This document shows, one piece after another, positions 28,066 through 38,199 of a DNA stretch of 64,000 bases. Where the stretch lies: assembly GCF_027587205.1 (NCBI RefSeq), contig NZ_JAPDOD010000047.1:1-64000 (forward strand), written 5' to 3'. Origin of the DNA: Solirubrobacter ginsenosidimutans. GTDB lineage: Bacteria > Actinomycetota > Thermoleophilia > Solirubrobacterales > Solirubrobacteraceae. The notes beneath the pieces were generated by a model. The model worked only from the letters and a program-made list of their open reading frames with translations. It did not search any database and had not been told where the DNA came from. Position 1 is the first letter of the stretch. Every line of letters begins with the position of its first letter. The translations under genes and the position numbers were made by a program.

Positions 28066-28607
28066 GCCAGCAGCTCCCGCGCCGCATGGCCGCGGTGCGA
28101 GATCGCGTCCTTCTCCGCGTCGCTCAGCGCCGCCATCGTGCGCCCGGGTGTCTCGTCAGCGATGAAGATCGGGTCATAACCGAAGCCGCCCGCGCCGTAC
28201 GGTGCTTGTGCGAGCGTGCCCTCGCAGCGGCCTTCGAACACGTGCTCCTCGCCGGCGGGCGAGACGTGGGCGATCACGCACACGTAGCGGGCCCGGCTGC
28301 CGGCGGGTGCCTCCCGATGCAGCTTGGCCAGGTTCTCTCCGTCGCTCGCGTCCTCGCCCGCGAACCGGGCGGTGCGCACGCCGGGGCGCCAGTCGAGCGC
28401 CTCGGCCTCGATCCCCGAGTCGTCGGCGAACGCAGGCTGCCCGGTCGCTTGCGCCGCGGCCCTCGCCTTGATCAGCGCGTTCTCGGCGTAGGTCTCCCCC
28501 GTCTCCTCCGGGCTCGCCAGGCCGTCCGGCAGCGGGTCGAACGCCACGCCGGGCAGCAGGCGCGCGAACTCGCGCACCTTGTGATCGTTGCGTGTGGCGA
28601 GGATCAC
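28047..28607 (-). CDS. rdgB: XTP/dITP pyrophosphatase (RdgB/HAM1)
   Basis: Hydrolyses non-canonical purine nucleoside triphosphates to keep them out of DNA. 186 residues with [40 protein letters not shown] and the end [14 protein letters not shown]. The GTG start overlaps the rph stop (GTGA), which fixes the start and rejects the long upstream frame. The rph-rdgB pair is widely conserved. Confidence 0.95.
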   Translation of the reverse strand: MILATRNDHKVREFARLLPGVAFDPLPDGLASPEETGETYAENALIKARAAAQATGQPAFADDSGIEAEALDWRPGVRTARFAGEDASDGENLAKLHREAPAGSRARYVCVIAHVSPAGEEHVFEGRCEGTLAQAPYGAGGFGYDPIFIADETPGRTMAALSDAEKDAISHRGHAARELLAWLDGR

Positions 28608-29338
28608 GGCAGCGCCAGCGCGGCTTCCTGCGCGGCCCGCAGGCCTTCGATCCCGGTCTGCGCGAGCGCCAGCAGCTCGTCCAGGTGCGTGCGCGAGAGC
28701 GGCGTCCTCTCGGCCGTCGCCTGGACCTCGACCAGCCCGCCCTCCCCGGTCATGACCACGTTGGCGTCGACCTCCGCCGACGAGTCCTCCGGATAGTCCA
28801 GGTCGAGCATCGGGATCCCGCCCACGACCCCGCACGACACCGCGGCGATGCTCCCGGTGAGCGGGCTGCGCGAGATCAGGCCTTCCTCCTGCAGCTTGCG
28901 CGCCGCGAGGGCGAGCGCGACATACCCACCCGTGATCGCCGCGCAGCGCGTGCCGCCGTCGGCCTCGAGCACGTCGCAGTCGATGTAGAGCGTGCGCTCG
29001 CCCAGCGCCTCGAGGTCGGCGATCCCGCGCAGGCTGCGGCCGATCAGGCGCTGGATCTCGATCCCGCGGCCGTCCTGCTTGCCCCTGGAGATGTCGCGCT
29101 GCTTGCGCTCGCCCGTGGACGCCGGCAGCATCCCGTACTCGGCGGTCATCCAGCCCTTGCCGCGGCCGGCCATCCACCGCGGGACGGCTTCCTGCACCGA
29201 CGCGGTGCAGATCACCCGCGTCCCCCCGCACGAGATCAGCGCCGAGCCGGCCGCCGTCCGGACGAATCCGGGCTCGATCGTCACCGGCCGAAGCTCGTTC
29301 GCCGCCCGCCCGCCGCTCCGTGTGCCTGTCGCCGTCAT
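28604..29338 (-). CDS. rph: Ribonuclease PH
   Basis: Phosphorolytic 3-prime exonuclease that trims tRNA precursors. 244 residues: [46 protein letters not shown]-type string ([10 protein letters not shown]), [12 protein letters not shown] and [18 protein letters not shown]. The ATG at 29338 gives the standard N-terminus; a frame reaching 29455 is arginine-rich read-through of intergenic DNA. First gene of rph-rdgB-CDF. Confidence 0.95.
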   Translation of the reverse strand: MTATGTRSGGRAANELRPVTIEPGFVRTAAGSALISCGGTRVICTASVQEAVPRWMAGRGKGWMTAEYGMLPASTGERKQRDISRGKQDGRGIEIQRLIGRSLRGIADLEALGERTLYIDCDVLEADGGTRCAAITGGYVALALAARKLQEEGLISRSPLTGSIAAVSCGVVGGIPMLDLDYPEDSSAEVDANVVMTGEGGLVEVQATAERTPLSRTHLDELLALAQTGIEGLRAAQEAALALP

Positions 29339-29519
29339 CGCATCGCTCCTGCGGCTCCGCCGCTTGCCGGGCCGCCGACGGCCAGTTCCGGGTCGCGCGC
29401 CCCCGCGGGCGGGTCCGCCACGCGGGTCCGCGCCTCGCGAGCGCGCCGAACGCAAGGTTCGTCGGGCTCTACCCGATCAAGTTGACGCTCGCTGCGCGCG
29501 GGCGACCGCGGTGGGCGCG
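29339..29519. other. Gene-free stretch between murI and rph with repeat-like end
   Basis: This 181-base gap holds the promoter side of rph and no gene. It includes AGTTGACGCTCGC near 29478, the same core found at the ends of the repeats at 30451-30573, 30820-30942, 52730-52789, and 52829. It may be a remnant of that repeat family. Confidence 0.35.
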
Positions 29520-30434
29520 TCATCGCGGGACCTCGGCGAGCTCGGACGTGAGCGCGACGTGCTCCACCGGGCCGAGGGGAAGCTGGAGAAAACGGGTGCC
29601 CGACGCGCGCAGCGCCTCGGGGTCGCCGGACGTGAGGAACCGGTACTCGCCCTCGGCGGCGGACGGGTTGCCGAGCCCGCGACTGCCGAGCGCGTGCTCG
29701 ACCTGCCGGGCGATCGCCGTGCCCGAGCTGACGATCTCGACGCCGCGACCGAGCAGGCGCTGGAGCATCGGGCCGATCAGCGGGTAGTGGGTGCAGCCGA
29801 GGATCACCGTGTCCACCTCCGCCTCACGCAGCGGGCGCGTGTAGTGGCGGACGGCGTCCACGATCCGCTCGTCGAACGGCGAGCCGCGCTCGATCAGCGG
29901 CACCAGCTGCGGGCAGGCGACCCCGACGACGGTCACGAACGGGTCCACCGCCGCGATCGCCTTCTCGTACGCGCCGCTGCGCACCGTCGCCTCCGTCGCC
30001 ATGTAGCCCACGCGGCCGTTGCGCGTCTTCGCCACCGCCTGCGCCGCGCCCGGCTGGACGACGCCGAGCACGTCGACCCCGAGCGTGGTCTGCATCAGCC
30101 GCTCGCGCAGCGCGGGCAGCGCGGCCGCCGAAGCGCTGTTGCATGCGACGACGAGCAGCTTGATCCGCCGCGCGAGCAGCTCCTCGGCGACCTCGAGCGA
30201 GAACGTCTCGATCTCCTCCCGCGGCCGCGGACCGTACGGCAGTCGCGCGGAGTCGGCGAAGTACACGAAGTCCTCGTGCGGCAACTGGACGAGTAGCTCG
30301 TGCAGCACCGTGAGGCCGCCGACCCCGGAGTCGAACACGCCGACGGGCCGCCGGCGCAGCGCGTCGGGCGCGGACGGGGACACTGGCGGCGCGGCCACGC
30401 CGCCAGTCTGGCACGCGTTGCTGACCCGCCCCAT
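29520..30434 (-). CDS. murI: Glutamate racemase
   Basis: Makes D-glutamate for peptidoglycan. Motifs: VGVFDSGVGGLTVL, VYFADSARLPYG, VACNSASA (first catalytic Cys) and VILGCTHYPLI (second). From the ATG the protein has 304 residues, with a 30-residue Ser/Pro/Ala lead; a GTG 12 codons later is an equally possible start. No ribosome binding site is seen. The upstream side abuts the large inverted repeat at 30451. Confidence 0.93.
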   Translation of the reverse strand: MGRVSNACQTGGVAAPPVSPSAPDALRRRPVGVFDSGVGGLTVLHELLVQLPHEDFVYFADSARLPYGPRPREEIETFSLEVAEELLARRIKLLVVACNSASAAALPALRERLMQTTLGVDVLGVVQPGAAQAVAKTRNGRVGYMATEATVRSGAYEKAIAAVDPFVTVVGVACPQLVPLIERGSPFDERIVDAVRHYTRPLREAEVDTVILGCTHYPLIGPMLQRLLGRGVEIVSSGTAIARQVEHALGSRGLGNPSAAEGEYRFLTSGDPEALRASGTRFLQLPLGPVEHVALTSELAEVPR

Positions 30435-30450
30435 GCCTAGGGACGTCAAA

Positions 30451-30573
30451 GTCAACTGCGCCGGGTGGGGGAGGGGGAGTGGCGCACCCTCCGGGTCTGT
30501 CTCGCCGCCGTCCGCCGCTCGGCTCGGCTCTGTCGGCTCGATGTGCCGTGCCGGGATACCGGCAGTTACGGGC
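30451..30573 (+). repeat. Left copy of a 123-bp inverted repeat
   Basis: This copy starts GTCAACTGCGCCGGG and ends GGGATACCGGCAGTTACGGGC-like bases (20-base ends match exactly with the complement of 30820-30942). Its first 33 bases and last 35 or so are nearly identical to the right copy; the middle has diverged. A related stretch lies at about 54826-54900. No gene is supported inside; short frames on both strands are products of the repeat. Confidence 0.85.
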
Positions 30574-30819
30574 CACGGAGACGGAAAGTGTGCTCCGACC
30601 TCGCCGACTCTCGGGCGCCTTGGTCGACCGTGCGCGTTTGGCGGTCCGTCCGCGGGTTTCGATCGGGTTCCCATTGATTGAGTTGGCGCGCAGATGGGGG
30701 TCCGTACGCGAAGTCCGGTCAGGCCGGAATAGGAGTACGCACCCCCCGTCGCGCATGACTTGTTGCTCGCCGAAACCGATCACCGGAAGGCCCCGCGCGG
30801 ATCGCGGTGTCAACACCAC

Positions 30820-30942
30820 GCCCGTAACTGCCGGTATCCCAGCACGGCCATTCGAGCCAACAGAGCCGCGCACCGAGCGGGTCCACGGCAGGCCGGAACG
30901 GGTGGCACTGCCACTCCCCCTCCCCCACCCGGCGCAGTTGAC
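30820..30942 (-). repeat. Right copy of the 123-bp inverted repeat
   Basis: The reverse complement of 30451-30573, equal in length, with 246 bases of unrelated gene-free sequence between the copies. The outer end carries AGTTGACGTTCGCT, which is repeated at 52829 and in variant form at 29478. The whole 30435-30956 gap between murI and the pilin gene has no convincing gene. Confidence 0.85.
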
Positions 30943-30956
30943 GTTCGCTCGAGGCA

Positions 30957-31175
30957 CTAGCTCTTCGGCCCGGTCCCGGTGGTGATGCCCTCGATCGTCG
31001 TCTTGAGCTTGTCGGCGATCGTCTGGGCGATCCCGTTGCCTTTGAGGCTTCCCGTCGCGGCGACCACGCCCGCGATCAGCACGCCCATCAGCAGGATCAG
31101 CCCGACGTACTCGACCGTCCCTTGACCACGTTCCCGCACCAGCGCGACGTGCGCACGCGCCATCCACTCGTACAT
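30957..31175 (-). CDS. Flp/TadE-like pilin protein
   Basis: A 72-residue protein with a short basic leader and the string RERGQGTVEYVGLILLMGVL: the glutamate five residues into the hydrophobic helix is typical of type IV/Flp prepilins cut by a prepilin peptidase before the helix. The tail is small and polar. A very strong AAGGAGG precedes the ATG. No tad or pil assembly gene is in the window, so it is a stray pilin. The reverse strand beyond its start has a GTGCCC/GGGCAC hairpin (31197-31219). Confidence 0.75.
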   Translation of the reverse strand: MYEWMARAHVALVRERGQGTVEYVGLILLMGVLIAGVVAATGSLKGNGIAQTIADKLKTTIEGITTGTGPKS

Positions 31176-31347
31176 GACGAGCCTCCTTGGAGTCCCGTGC
31201 CCGGCACCATGCGGGGCACGGTCGGGAGTCTCCGGTTCGCGCCTGCGACGGATCTACACGTCTTTGTGCCGATTCTGTGCCGGAACTGCATCAATTCTGC
31301 GCGGCGGACGCGGGGCATCTCGCCCGGCGCGCCGTAGTGTGGACGCC

Positions 31348-32379
31348 GTGCGCGTCCTGGTCGTGACGAACATGTACCCGTCGCGCGAGCGGCCGTGGTT
31401 CGGGCCGTTCGTGCGCGACCAGGTCGAGGCGTTCCGCCGCCGTGACGACCTCGACGTCGAGCTGTTCGCGTTCGGGCCCGGTCCGCGCGCCCTGGTGCGC
31501 GCCGCCGCCACGCTGCGGTCGCGCTACCGCGGACAGCGGTTCGACATCGTCCACGCACACTTCGGGCTGACCGCCTGGCCGGCGCTGCTTGCGCATCTGG
31601 GGCCGGTGGTCGTGACGTTGCACGGCAACGACCTCCTGGTCCGCCGCTCGTACTACGCGACCCGCGCCGCGCTGCCGTTCACGGCCCTGGCGGCGGCGGT
31701 CTCGCGCGAGTTCAGCGCGAACGTGCCCGGCGCGGGGGTGACGCGACGGGTGGCGGTGCTGCCGGTGGGGATCGACCTGGAGCGCTTCCGGCCGCTCCCA
31801 CGCGCGGTGGCCCGCGCGCGCCTCGGTCTGGACCCGGACGGCCCGTATCTCCTGTTCCCGCACGATCCGTCGCGGCCGTTGAAGCGCTACGACCGCGCCG
31901 TCGAGGTCGCCGGCGACGTGCCCTTGCTGACGCTCGGGGGCGTCGCGCCGGACGAGGTCCCGTATTGGATCAACGCCGCCAACGCCGTCCTGGTCCCGTC
32001 CTCGGCGGAGGGGTTCGGCTTGAGCGTGATCGAGGCGCTCGCGTGCGGCGTGCCCGCGTTCGGGACGCCGGTCGGCATCCACCCGGTGGCGCTGCATGGG
32101 ATCGCGGGCGCGTATTGCGCCGAATGGGATCGCGATGCCTGGCGTGCGGCGCTTCGGCCGCAGCTCGAGGCGGCCGATCCGCGGGTGGACGGACGGTCGC
32201 GAGCGGAGCTGTTCAGCGCCGATGCGATGGCCTCGCGCGTGGTCGAAGCGTGGCGCGATCTGCTCGAAGACCGAACCTCCGGATGTAACGATCCGTTCAA
32301 CGACGTCGTGAGAGCGGAGCGCGACCCTATACTCGACGTGCGGGGCCCCGTGCCGACGAGGGGTTCCAACGACCTATGA
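31348..32379 (+). CDS. GT4-family glycosyltransferase
   Basis: A 343-residue GT-B enzyme. The N-terminal half has VLVVTNMYPSRERPWFGPFVRDQVEA and HAHFGLTAWPALL; the donor half has PVGIDLERFRP, FPHDPSRPLKRYDRAVE and PSSAEGFGLSVIEALACGVPAFG with the EGFGLSVIEA motif of GT4. It transfers a sugar from a nucleotide donor, target unknown. The GTG follows TAGTGT by seven bases with no ribosome binding site. Its stop overlaps the next gene (ATGA). Confidence 0.88.
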   Translation: MRVLVVTNMYPSRERPWFGPFVRDQVEAFRRRDDLDVELFAFGPGPRALVRAAATLRSRYRGQRFDIVHAHFGLTAWPALLAHLGPVVVTLHGNDLLVRRSYYATRAALPFTALAAAVSREFSANVPGAGVTRRVAVLPVGIDLERFRPLPRAVARARLGLDPDGPYLLFPHDPSRPLKRYDRAVEVAGDVPLLTLGGVAPDEVPYWINAANAVLVPSSAEGFGLSVIEALACGVPAFGTPVGIHPVALHGIAGAYCAEWDRDAWRAALRPQLEAADPRVDGRSRAELFSADAMASRVVEAWRDLLEDRTSGCNDPFNDVVRAERDPILDVRGPVPTRGSNDL

Positions 32380-34280
32380 GCGGCCTGTTCAAACGCTTGT
32401 CCAGCCGGCGCTCCGGAGGTCCCGAAGGCACCGAGCCGCCAGCGGCGGCCGAGCCCGGAACCACGGACGCACCCGCCAACACCCCCGCCGAGCCGGAGGG
32501 CCATCGGCCCCTGTTCAGTGATCCGGCCGCGCAGACGCGGGTGCTGCACGACAGCTCGGAGCCGGCTGGGACGGCCTCGGATGACCTGCCGGCGGATCCG
32601 CACACGCTCTACGGCAGGCCCGCCCTCGACCCGGCGTCGGTCGAGCCGGAGGTGGCCGACTCGCACACGCTCTACGGCAGGCCCGCCCTCGACCCGGCGT
32701 CGGTCGAGCCGGAGGTGGCCGACTCGCACACGCTCTACGGCAGGCCCGCCCTCGACCCGGCGTCGGTCGAGCCGGAGGTGGCCGACTCGCACACGCTCTA
32801 CGGCGCCGAGGCGTACGGCCCGGCACCTGCGGGCGCGCAGCCGTACGACCCGAACGCACCGGCGCCGTTCGCCTATGCGGCCCCCGTCTACGTCCCGCCC
32901 CCGAGCGAGCCGGTCGCCGATCTGCCGGCGGGCCTGGACCCCGATGAGCTCGGCGCGCCGGTGGGGACGAGCGCGCGCCGCGGGAAGCTGCGCCGCCGCG
33001 CTGCCTTCCTGCGCGCCGCCCGCGAGCTGCTGCTGCGCGATCTCGGCGGGTTCGTCTACGAGCTGCACCGCACGGCCCACGACATCGAGCACGAGGCGCA
33101 CCGCCGCCTGCGCGAGACCAAGCTCGCCCGCCTCGGACGTGTGGACGCCGAGCTGCACGAGATCGAGATGCGCCTCGACGACGTCCGTCGCCAGGTCCTC
33201 GTCCGCGAGCCCGGCGTGGGCGGCGAATGCCCGCACTGCGGCGAGCTCTTCGGCAGCGCCGCGCACTACTGCTCGCACTGCGGGAACCCGCTGACCGAGG
33301 CCGCGCGACGCGAGCTCGCGAAGGGCCAAGTCGTCGCGGAACCCGTGGTCGTCGCGGAGCCTGCCCCGGAGGTGGTCGCGAACGCCGACCAGCCGACGCA
33401 GGAGATCCCCGCCCCGGACGCCGCGTTCCAGTGGCCGAGCCGCGAGTCCGCGTCCGCCGAGGCCGCCGCCATGACGGCGGCCGCAGCGGCTCCCTCCGCG
33501 GCCGCCGAGACGGTCGGCGCCGCCGTGGACGAATCCGGCGCCGAGACCAACGTGGCCGGCGACGACGAGGCAGCGGGTGACCCGACGCCGGTCGGCGTGG
33601 GCGCAGCCACCGGTGGCGAGACGCCAGGCGGCGAGGGCGACGCGACGCCGACGAGCGAGCGCGAAAGCGCCGCGGAAGCGGCGGCCGACGCCCGTCGCGC
33701 CGACGACGGCGACCCTGCGGACGGCGAGACGCCGGCCGGCGAGGGCGACACGACTGCCACCGGCGCGACCGACGGCGCCGCGGAAGCGGCAGCCGACCCC
33801 CGTCTCGTCGGAGACGGCGACCCTGCGGACGGCGAGACGCCGGCCCGCGAGGGCGACACGACTGCCACCGGCACGACCGACGGCGCCGCGGAAACGGCGG
33901 CCGACGCCCGACTCGCCGGCGACGGCGACCCTGCGGACGACGTCACGCCAGTCGGCGACGCCGCCGACGCTCAACCGTCCGGCGACGGCGAGGCAGCCGA
34001 CTCGAGCTCCGCCGCGGGCGAATACGCGCCAGCGCCCGTCCGTAGCGGCGACCCGCTTGCGACGCATGCGAACGGCGTCGGGCCCGGCGAGGAGGGCGCG
34101 GCCGCCCAGGGCGAGCCGACCCCGTTGCCCGCAGACGCCGGCGCGACGCCCACGGACGGCACGCCAGACGTCAAAGACGACGCCTCGGACGCCCCCACCC
34201 GCGACTACGACACGTGGCGCGGGCAGGCGGCCAACGGGCACGACGACTCGATCCTTCGCCCCGTGGAGCGGCGCCCGTGA
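32376..34280 (+). CDS. Zinc-ribbon, coiled-coil protein with tandem repeats
   Basis: A 634-residue protein with no signal peptide or membrane span. Residues 75-143 hold three and a bit exact copies of a 21-residue unit starting HTLYGRPALDPAS. Residues 200-280 are a charged coiled coil (RRAAFLRAARELLLRD to MRLDDVRRQVL). About 285-303 is a double-CxxC zinc ribbon (CPHCGELF to YCSHCG). The second half is low-complexity, acidic and contains a 36-residue repeat. It is coupled to the glycosyltransferase and to the SPOR protein. Function unknown; a cytoplasmic scaffold is a guess. Confidence 0.7.
   Translation: MSGLFKRLSSRRSGGPEGTEPPAAAEPGTTDAPANTPAEPEGHRPLFSDPAAQTRVLHDSSEPAGTASDDLPADPHTLYGRPALDPASVEPEVADSHTLYGRPALDPASVEPEVADSHTLYGRPALDPASVEPEVADSHTLYGAEAYGPAPAGAQPYDPNAPAPFAYAAPVYVPPPSEPVADLPAGLDPDELGAPVGTSARRGKLRRRAAFLRAARELLLRDLGGFVYELHRTAHDIEHEAHRRLRETKLARLGRVDAELHEIEMRLDDVRRQVLVREPGVGGECPHCGELFGSAAHYCSHCGNPLTEAARRELAKGQVVAEPVVVAEPAPEVVANADQPTQEIPAPDAAFQWPSRESASAEAAAMTAAAAAPSAAAETVGAAVDESGAETNVAGDDEAAGDPTPVGVGAATGGETPGGEGDATPTSERESAAEAAADARRADDGDPADGETPAGEGDTTATGATDGAAEAAADPRLVGDGDPADGETPAREGDTTATGTTDGAAETAADARLAGDGDPADDVTPVGDAADAQPSGDGEAADSSSAAGEYAPAPVRSGDPLATHANGVGPGEEGAAAQGEPTPLPADAGATPTDGTPDVKDDASDAPTRDYDTWRGQAANGHDDSILRPVERRP
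32601..32804 (+). repeat. 63-bp tandem repeat, three copies plus 15 bases
   Basis: Units at 32601, 32664 and 32727 are identical and a fourth is cut after CACACGCTCTACGGC. The unit is in frame (21 codons) within the zinc-ribbon gene. Perfect identity at DNA level, including third positions, points to recent slippage or unequal exchange. Confidence 0.95.
33603..33960 (+). repeat. 108-bp imperfect tandem repeat in the zinc-ribbon gene
   Basis: The string GACCCTGCGG recurs at 33711, 33819 and 33927, exactly 108 bases apart, within units that encode a 36-residue Gly/Asp/Ala/Thr-rich element (GDPADGETP). The first copy upstream is more degraded. Unlike the 63-bp repeat the units have drifted, so they are older. 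Confidence 0.8.
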
Positions 34281-35027
34281 GCACGATGGAGACTCCTCCC
34301 CCGCCTGACGCCCCGACCCCGGTCGAGGGTATTCCGGTCGAACGTCGCTGCCCGCGCTGTGGCAGCGCGCTGGCGACCGATCAGGAGTGGTGCCTGAACT
34401 GCGGTGCCGCGACCGGGACCGAGGTCGTCGAGGCACGCGGGTGGCGGGTGCCGCTGTATCTGGGCGGTGGACTCGCCGCGCTGGCCGTGATCGGGGTGAT
34501 CCTCGCGATCCTCGCGCTGGCGAGCCGCAACGACGTCGTGGCGGGCAACCCCACACCCACGCCGTCGGCGAGCGCGCAGGCTCCACCCGGCGCGACCCCG
34601 AGCCCGCTGCCGACCCTGACGCCGCTACCGAGCGCGACCGCGACCGTCTCGCCTGACCCGAACGCCACCGCGACCGTCTCCCCGGACCCGAATGCGACGG
34701 CGTCGCCCGAGCCGACCGAGACGAGCACGCCCGAGCCGACGGTCACCGCGGAGCCGAGCACCAGCTCGTCCTTCCCCGGCTGGACCGGCAGCGACGGCGA
34801 CTACACGATCATCATCGAGTCGGCGAGCACGCAGGAGGGCGCCGAGAAGGTGGCGCAGGAGGCGCAGGACAAGGGCGAATCGCCCGGGATCCTCAAGTCC
34901 GACGACTACTCGTCGCTCAACGGCGGCTACTGGGTGGTGTTCACCGGGACGTACTCGACCAAGTCCGACGCGGAAGCCGCGCTCGACGGCGTCCGGTCGA
35001 ACTTCCACGACGCCTACGTGCGTCAGA

Positions 35028-35038
<11 letters not shown>
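34277..35038 (+). CDS. Zinc-ribbon, single-pass membrane protein with SPOR domain
   Basis: A 253-residue protein. Residues 20-42 are a zinc ribbon (RRCPRCGSALAT to WCLNCGAATG), 52-74 a transmembrane helix (YLGGGLAALAVIGVILAILALA), then a Pro/Thr/Ser linker with repeated DPNATATVSP units, and a C-terminal SPOR domain (DYTIIIESASTQEGAEKVA to GGYWVVFTGTYSTKSDAEAAL). SPOR binds denuded glycan strands at division sites, so the zinc ribbon should be cytoplasmic and SPOR periplasmic. The GTG overlaps the previous stop (GTGA). Confidence 0.85.
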
Positions 35039-36059
<1,021 letters not shown>

Positions 36060-36086
36060 CGCCACACCGTAATACCGTGTCGGAGC

Positions 36087-37517
36087 GTGCGATCCGACCT
36101 CGTCGTCGTTGGCGCCGGCGCGGCCGGACTGTTTGCCGCGCTGACCGCCGCCCGCGAGGGCGCCCGCGTCACCCTCATCTCCGCCCGCCCGCTGGCCGAG
36201 ACGGCGTCCTATTGGGCCCAGGGAGGCGCCGCCGCCGCGCTCGCGCTGGACGACTCGCCGCAGCAGCATCTCGAGGACACGCTGATCGCCGGCCGCGGCC
36301 TCACGCGCCGGGCGGCCGCCGAGGTCCTCACCGACGAGTCGCCCGCGCGGGTGAAGGACCTCCTCGACTACGGCGTCCAGTTCGACGCCGACCGCCACGG
36401 TGACCTCGCCCTCGGCCTCGAGGGCGGCCACAGCCGCCGGCGGATCATCCACGCCGGCGGGAGCGCGACCGGCCGGCGCATCCTGCGGGCGCTCAGCGCG
36501 AAGGTCGTCGAGCACCCCAACATCGAGGTGCTCGAGGGCGAGCGCGCCGCCGCGATCCTCCAGCACGGCGGCGTCCGGCTCGAGAACGGCCGCGACCTCA
36601 CCGCCCGCGCCACGATCCTCGCCACCGGCGGCGCCGCCGCCCTGTGGTCGCGCACGACCAACCCGCCCGGCTCGTTCGGCTCCGGCCTGCTGCTCGCCCG
36701 CAACGCCGGCGCGATGCTCGCCGACCTCGAGTTCACCCAGTTCCACCCGACCGCCGTGGTCGGCCTCAAGGGCCGCGAGGGCTTCCTGATCTCCGAGGCG
36801 GTCCGCGGCGAGGGAGCGACGCTGCACGGCCCCGACGGCGAGCGCTTCGTCAACGAGCTCGACCCGCGTGACGCGGTCGCGCGCGCCATCTTCCGCCTGT
36901 TGCAGAGCACCGGGGCCAAGTCCGTCGGCCTCGACATGACGATGGTCGACCCGGGGCGGTTCCCGAACGTCGTCTCCGCCCTGCAGGAGGCCGGGCTGGA
37001 CCCGACCCGCGAGCGCGTCCCGATCGCCCCCGCCAGCCACTACGTGATGGGCGGGATCGTGACCGACCTCGACGGGCGCGCGACCGGCGTCGAGCGCCTG
37101 TATGCCGTCGGCGAGTGTGCCTGCACCGGCCTCCACGGCGCCAACCGGCTCGCGTCGAACTCGCTCAGCGAGTGCTTCGTGTTCGGCCGGCGAGCGGCGC
37201 TGCGGGGTCTCGACGAGGCCGAGCCGGGGGAGCCTCGCGCGTACGCCGGCGAACCGATCGAGGCGCCGACGCGGGAGACGCGCAAGGCCGTCTGGGCGCT
37301 CGCGGGGCTCGAGCGCAAGGCGCAGGACCTCGAGGAGCTCGCCCGGAATCCGTACCCGCTCGCCCGCCTCGTGGCCGTGTCCGCGCTGGCGCGCCATGAG
37401 ACCCGCGGCTCGCACGCCCGGGCGGAGTTCCCCGAGCTCGATCCCGCGCTCGACGCGCAGCACACGATCCTCGATCCCGAAAGCGACGCCCCGCGGTTCG
37501 AGCCGTGGCCCTCCTGA
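36087..37517 (+). CDS. nadB: L-aspartate oxidase
   Basis: FAD enzyme that oxidises aspartate to iminoaspartate, first step to quinolinate and NAD. 476 residues with the dinucleotide fold VVVGAGAAGLFAAL, ETASYWAQGGAAAAL, LEGGHSRRRIIHAGG, QFHPTAV, RGEGA, PIAPASHYVMGGI and GECACTGLHGANRLASNSL. Somewhat short at the C-terminus compared with E. coli NadB. The GTG follows TACCGT by eight bases, leaderless type. No nadA or nadC is adjacent. Confidence 0.93.
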   Translation: MRSDLVVVGAGAAGLFAALTAAREGARVTLISARPLAETASYWAQGGAAAALALDDSPQQHLEDTLIAGRGLTRRAAAEVLTDESPARVKDLLDYGVQFDADRHGDLALGLEGGHSRRRIIHAGGSATGRRILRALSAKVVEHPNIEVLEGERAAAILQHGGVRLENGRDLTARATILATGGAAALWSRTTNPPGSFGSGLLLARNAGAMLADLEFTQFHPTAVVGLKGREGFLISEAVRGEGATLHGPDGERFVNELDPRDAVARAIFRLLQSTGAKSVGLDMTMVDPGRFPNVVSALQEAGLDPTRERVPIAPASHYVMGGIVTDLDGRATGVERLYAVGECACTGLHGANRLASNSLSECFVFGRRAALRGLDEAEPGEPRAYAGEPIEAPTRETRKAVWALAGLERKAQDLEELARNPYPLARLVAVSALARHETRGSHARAEFPELDPALDAQHTILDPESDAPRFEPWPS

Positions 37518-38089
37518 TCGATTGGGGCGGCGTCCTCACGACGAGCATGATGGGCTCGTTCGAGGCGTTCGCGCGCCGTGAGGGGGTGGACGTGCGTGCG
37601 GCGTTCCGCGATGACACGGCTGCTCGCGAGGCGCTGATCGAGCTCGAGACCGGGCAGATCGACATCGCCACGTTCGAGGTCCGGCTCGGCGCCGCGCTGT
37701 CCGTCGATCCCACGGACCTCGCGCAACGGCTCACCCAGGACGTCCGGCCCGACGTCGAGATGCGCGACGCGGTCAAGGCGCTGCACGACCGCGGCGTACC
37801 GACCGCGCTGGTCTCGAACTCGTGGCGCGCGGACGACTATGACGTCGACGAGCTCTTCGACGTGATCGTCCTCTCAGGCTCGCTCGGCATCCGCAAACCG
37901 GACCCGCGCATCTATGTCATCGCCGCCGAGCGGCTCGGCGTCGCGCCGGAGCGCTGCGTCTTCGTCGATGACCTCGGCGGCAACCTCAAGCCAGCAAAAG
38001 CCCTGGGTATGGCCACTATTCGCCACACATCGGCCGCCCTCACGATCCCCGAGATGGAACGTCTACTTTCGCCGTCGAGTCCTTCTTAA
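37505..38089 (+). CDS. HAD-superfamily hydrolase
   Basis: A 194-residue HAD protein: motif I LLIDWGGVLTTS with nucleophile Asp and, in the fourth position, Gly in place of the usual second Asp, motif II ALVSNSWR, motif III lysine in GIRKPDPRIY and motif IV CVFVDDLGGNL. The DxGGVL form of motif I is known in haloacid-dehalogenase and epoxide-hydrolase-like branches. It overlaps the end of nadB by 13 bases. Substrate unknown. Confidence 0.88.
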   Translation: MALLIDWGGVLTTSMMGSFEAFARREGVDVRAAFRDDTAAREALIELETGQIDIATFEVRLGAALSVDPTDLAQRLTQDVRPDVEMRDAVKALHDRGVPTALVSNSWRADDYDVDELFDVIVLSGSLGIRKPDPRIYVIAAERLGVAPERCVFVDDLGGNLKPAKALGMATIRHTSAALTIPEMERLLSPSSPS

Positions 38090-38199
38090 CGCGAAGTCAA
38101 CAAACAAGACGTTCGAGTTTCCACGTGTGCGGCAAACACTCCCGCACCGGGCCACGGAAGGGGACCGCCGCCGGAGAGGGCAGTCCCGGGGAGACATCG

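Noticed and set aside
28604..29455. RNase PH with arginine-rich N-terminal extension
   Set aside because: The extra 39 residues have no family support and read intergenic DNA; the ATG at 29338 gives the normal start.
30435..30956. Several short frames in the 30.4-30.9 kb gap
   Set aside because: Frames on both strands share the same odd peptides because the two arms are inverted copies; no ribosome binding site or domain.
32601..32804. Possible CRISPR array
   Set aside because: The units are contiguous without spacers, in frame, and lie in a gene.
31887..34586. 899-residue antisense frame opposite the glycosyltransferase and zinc-ribbon genes
   Set aside because: Its repeated peptide (RVGHLRLDRRRVEGG) is only the reverse reading of the 63-bp tandem repeat.
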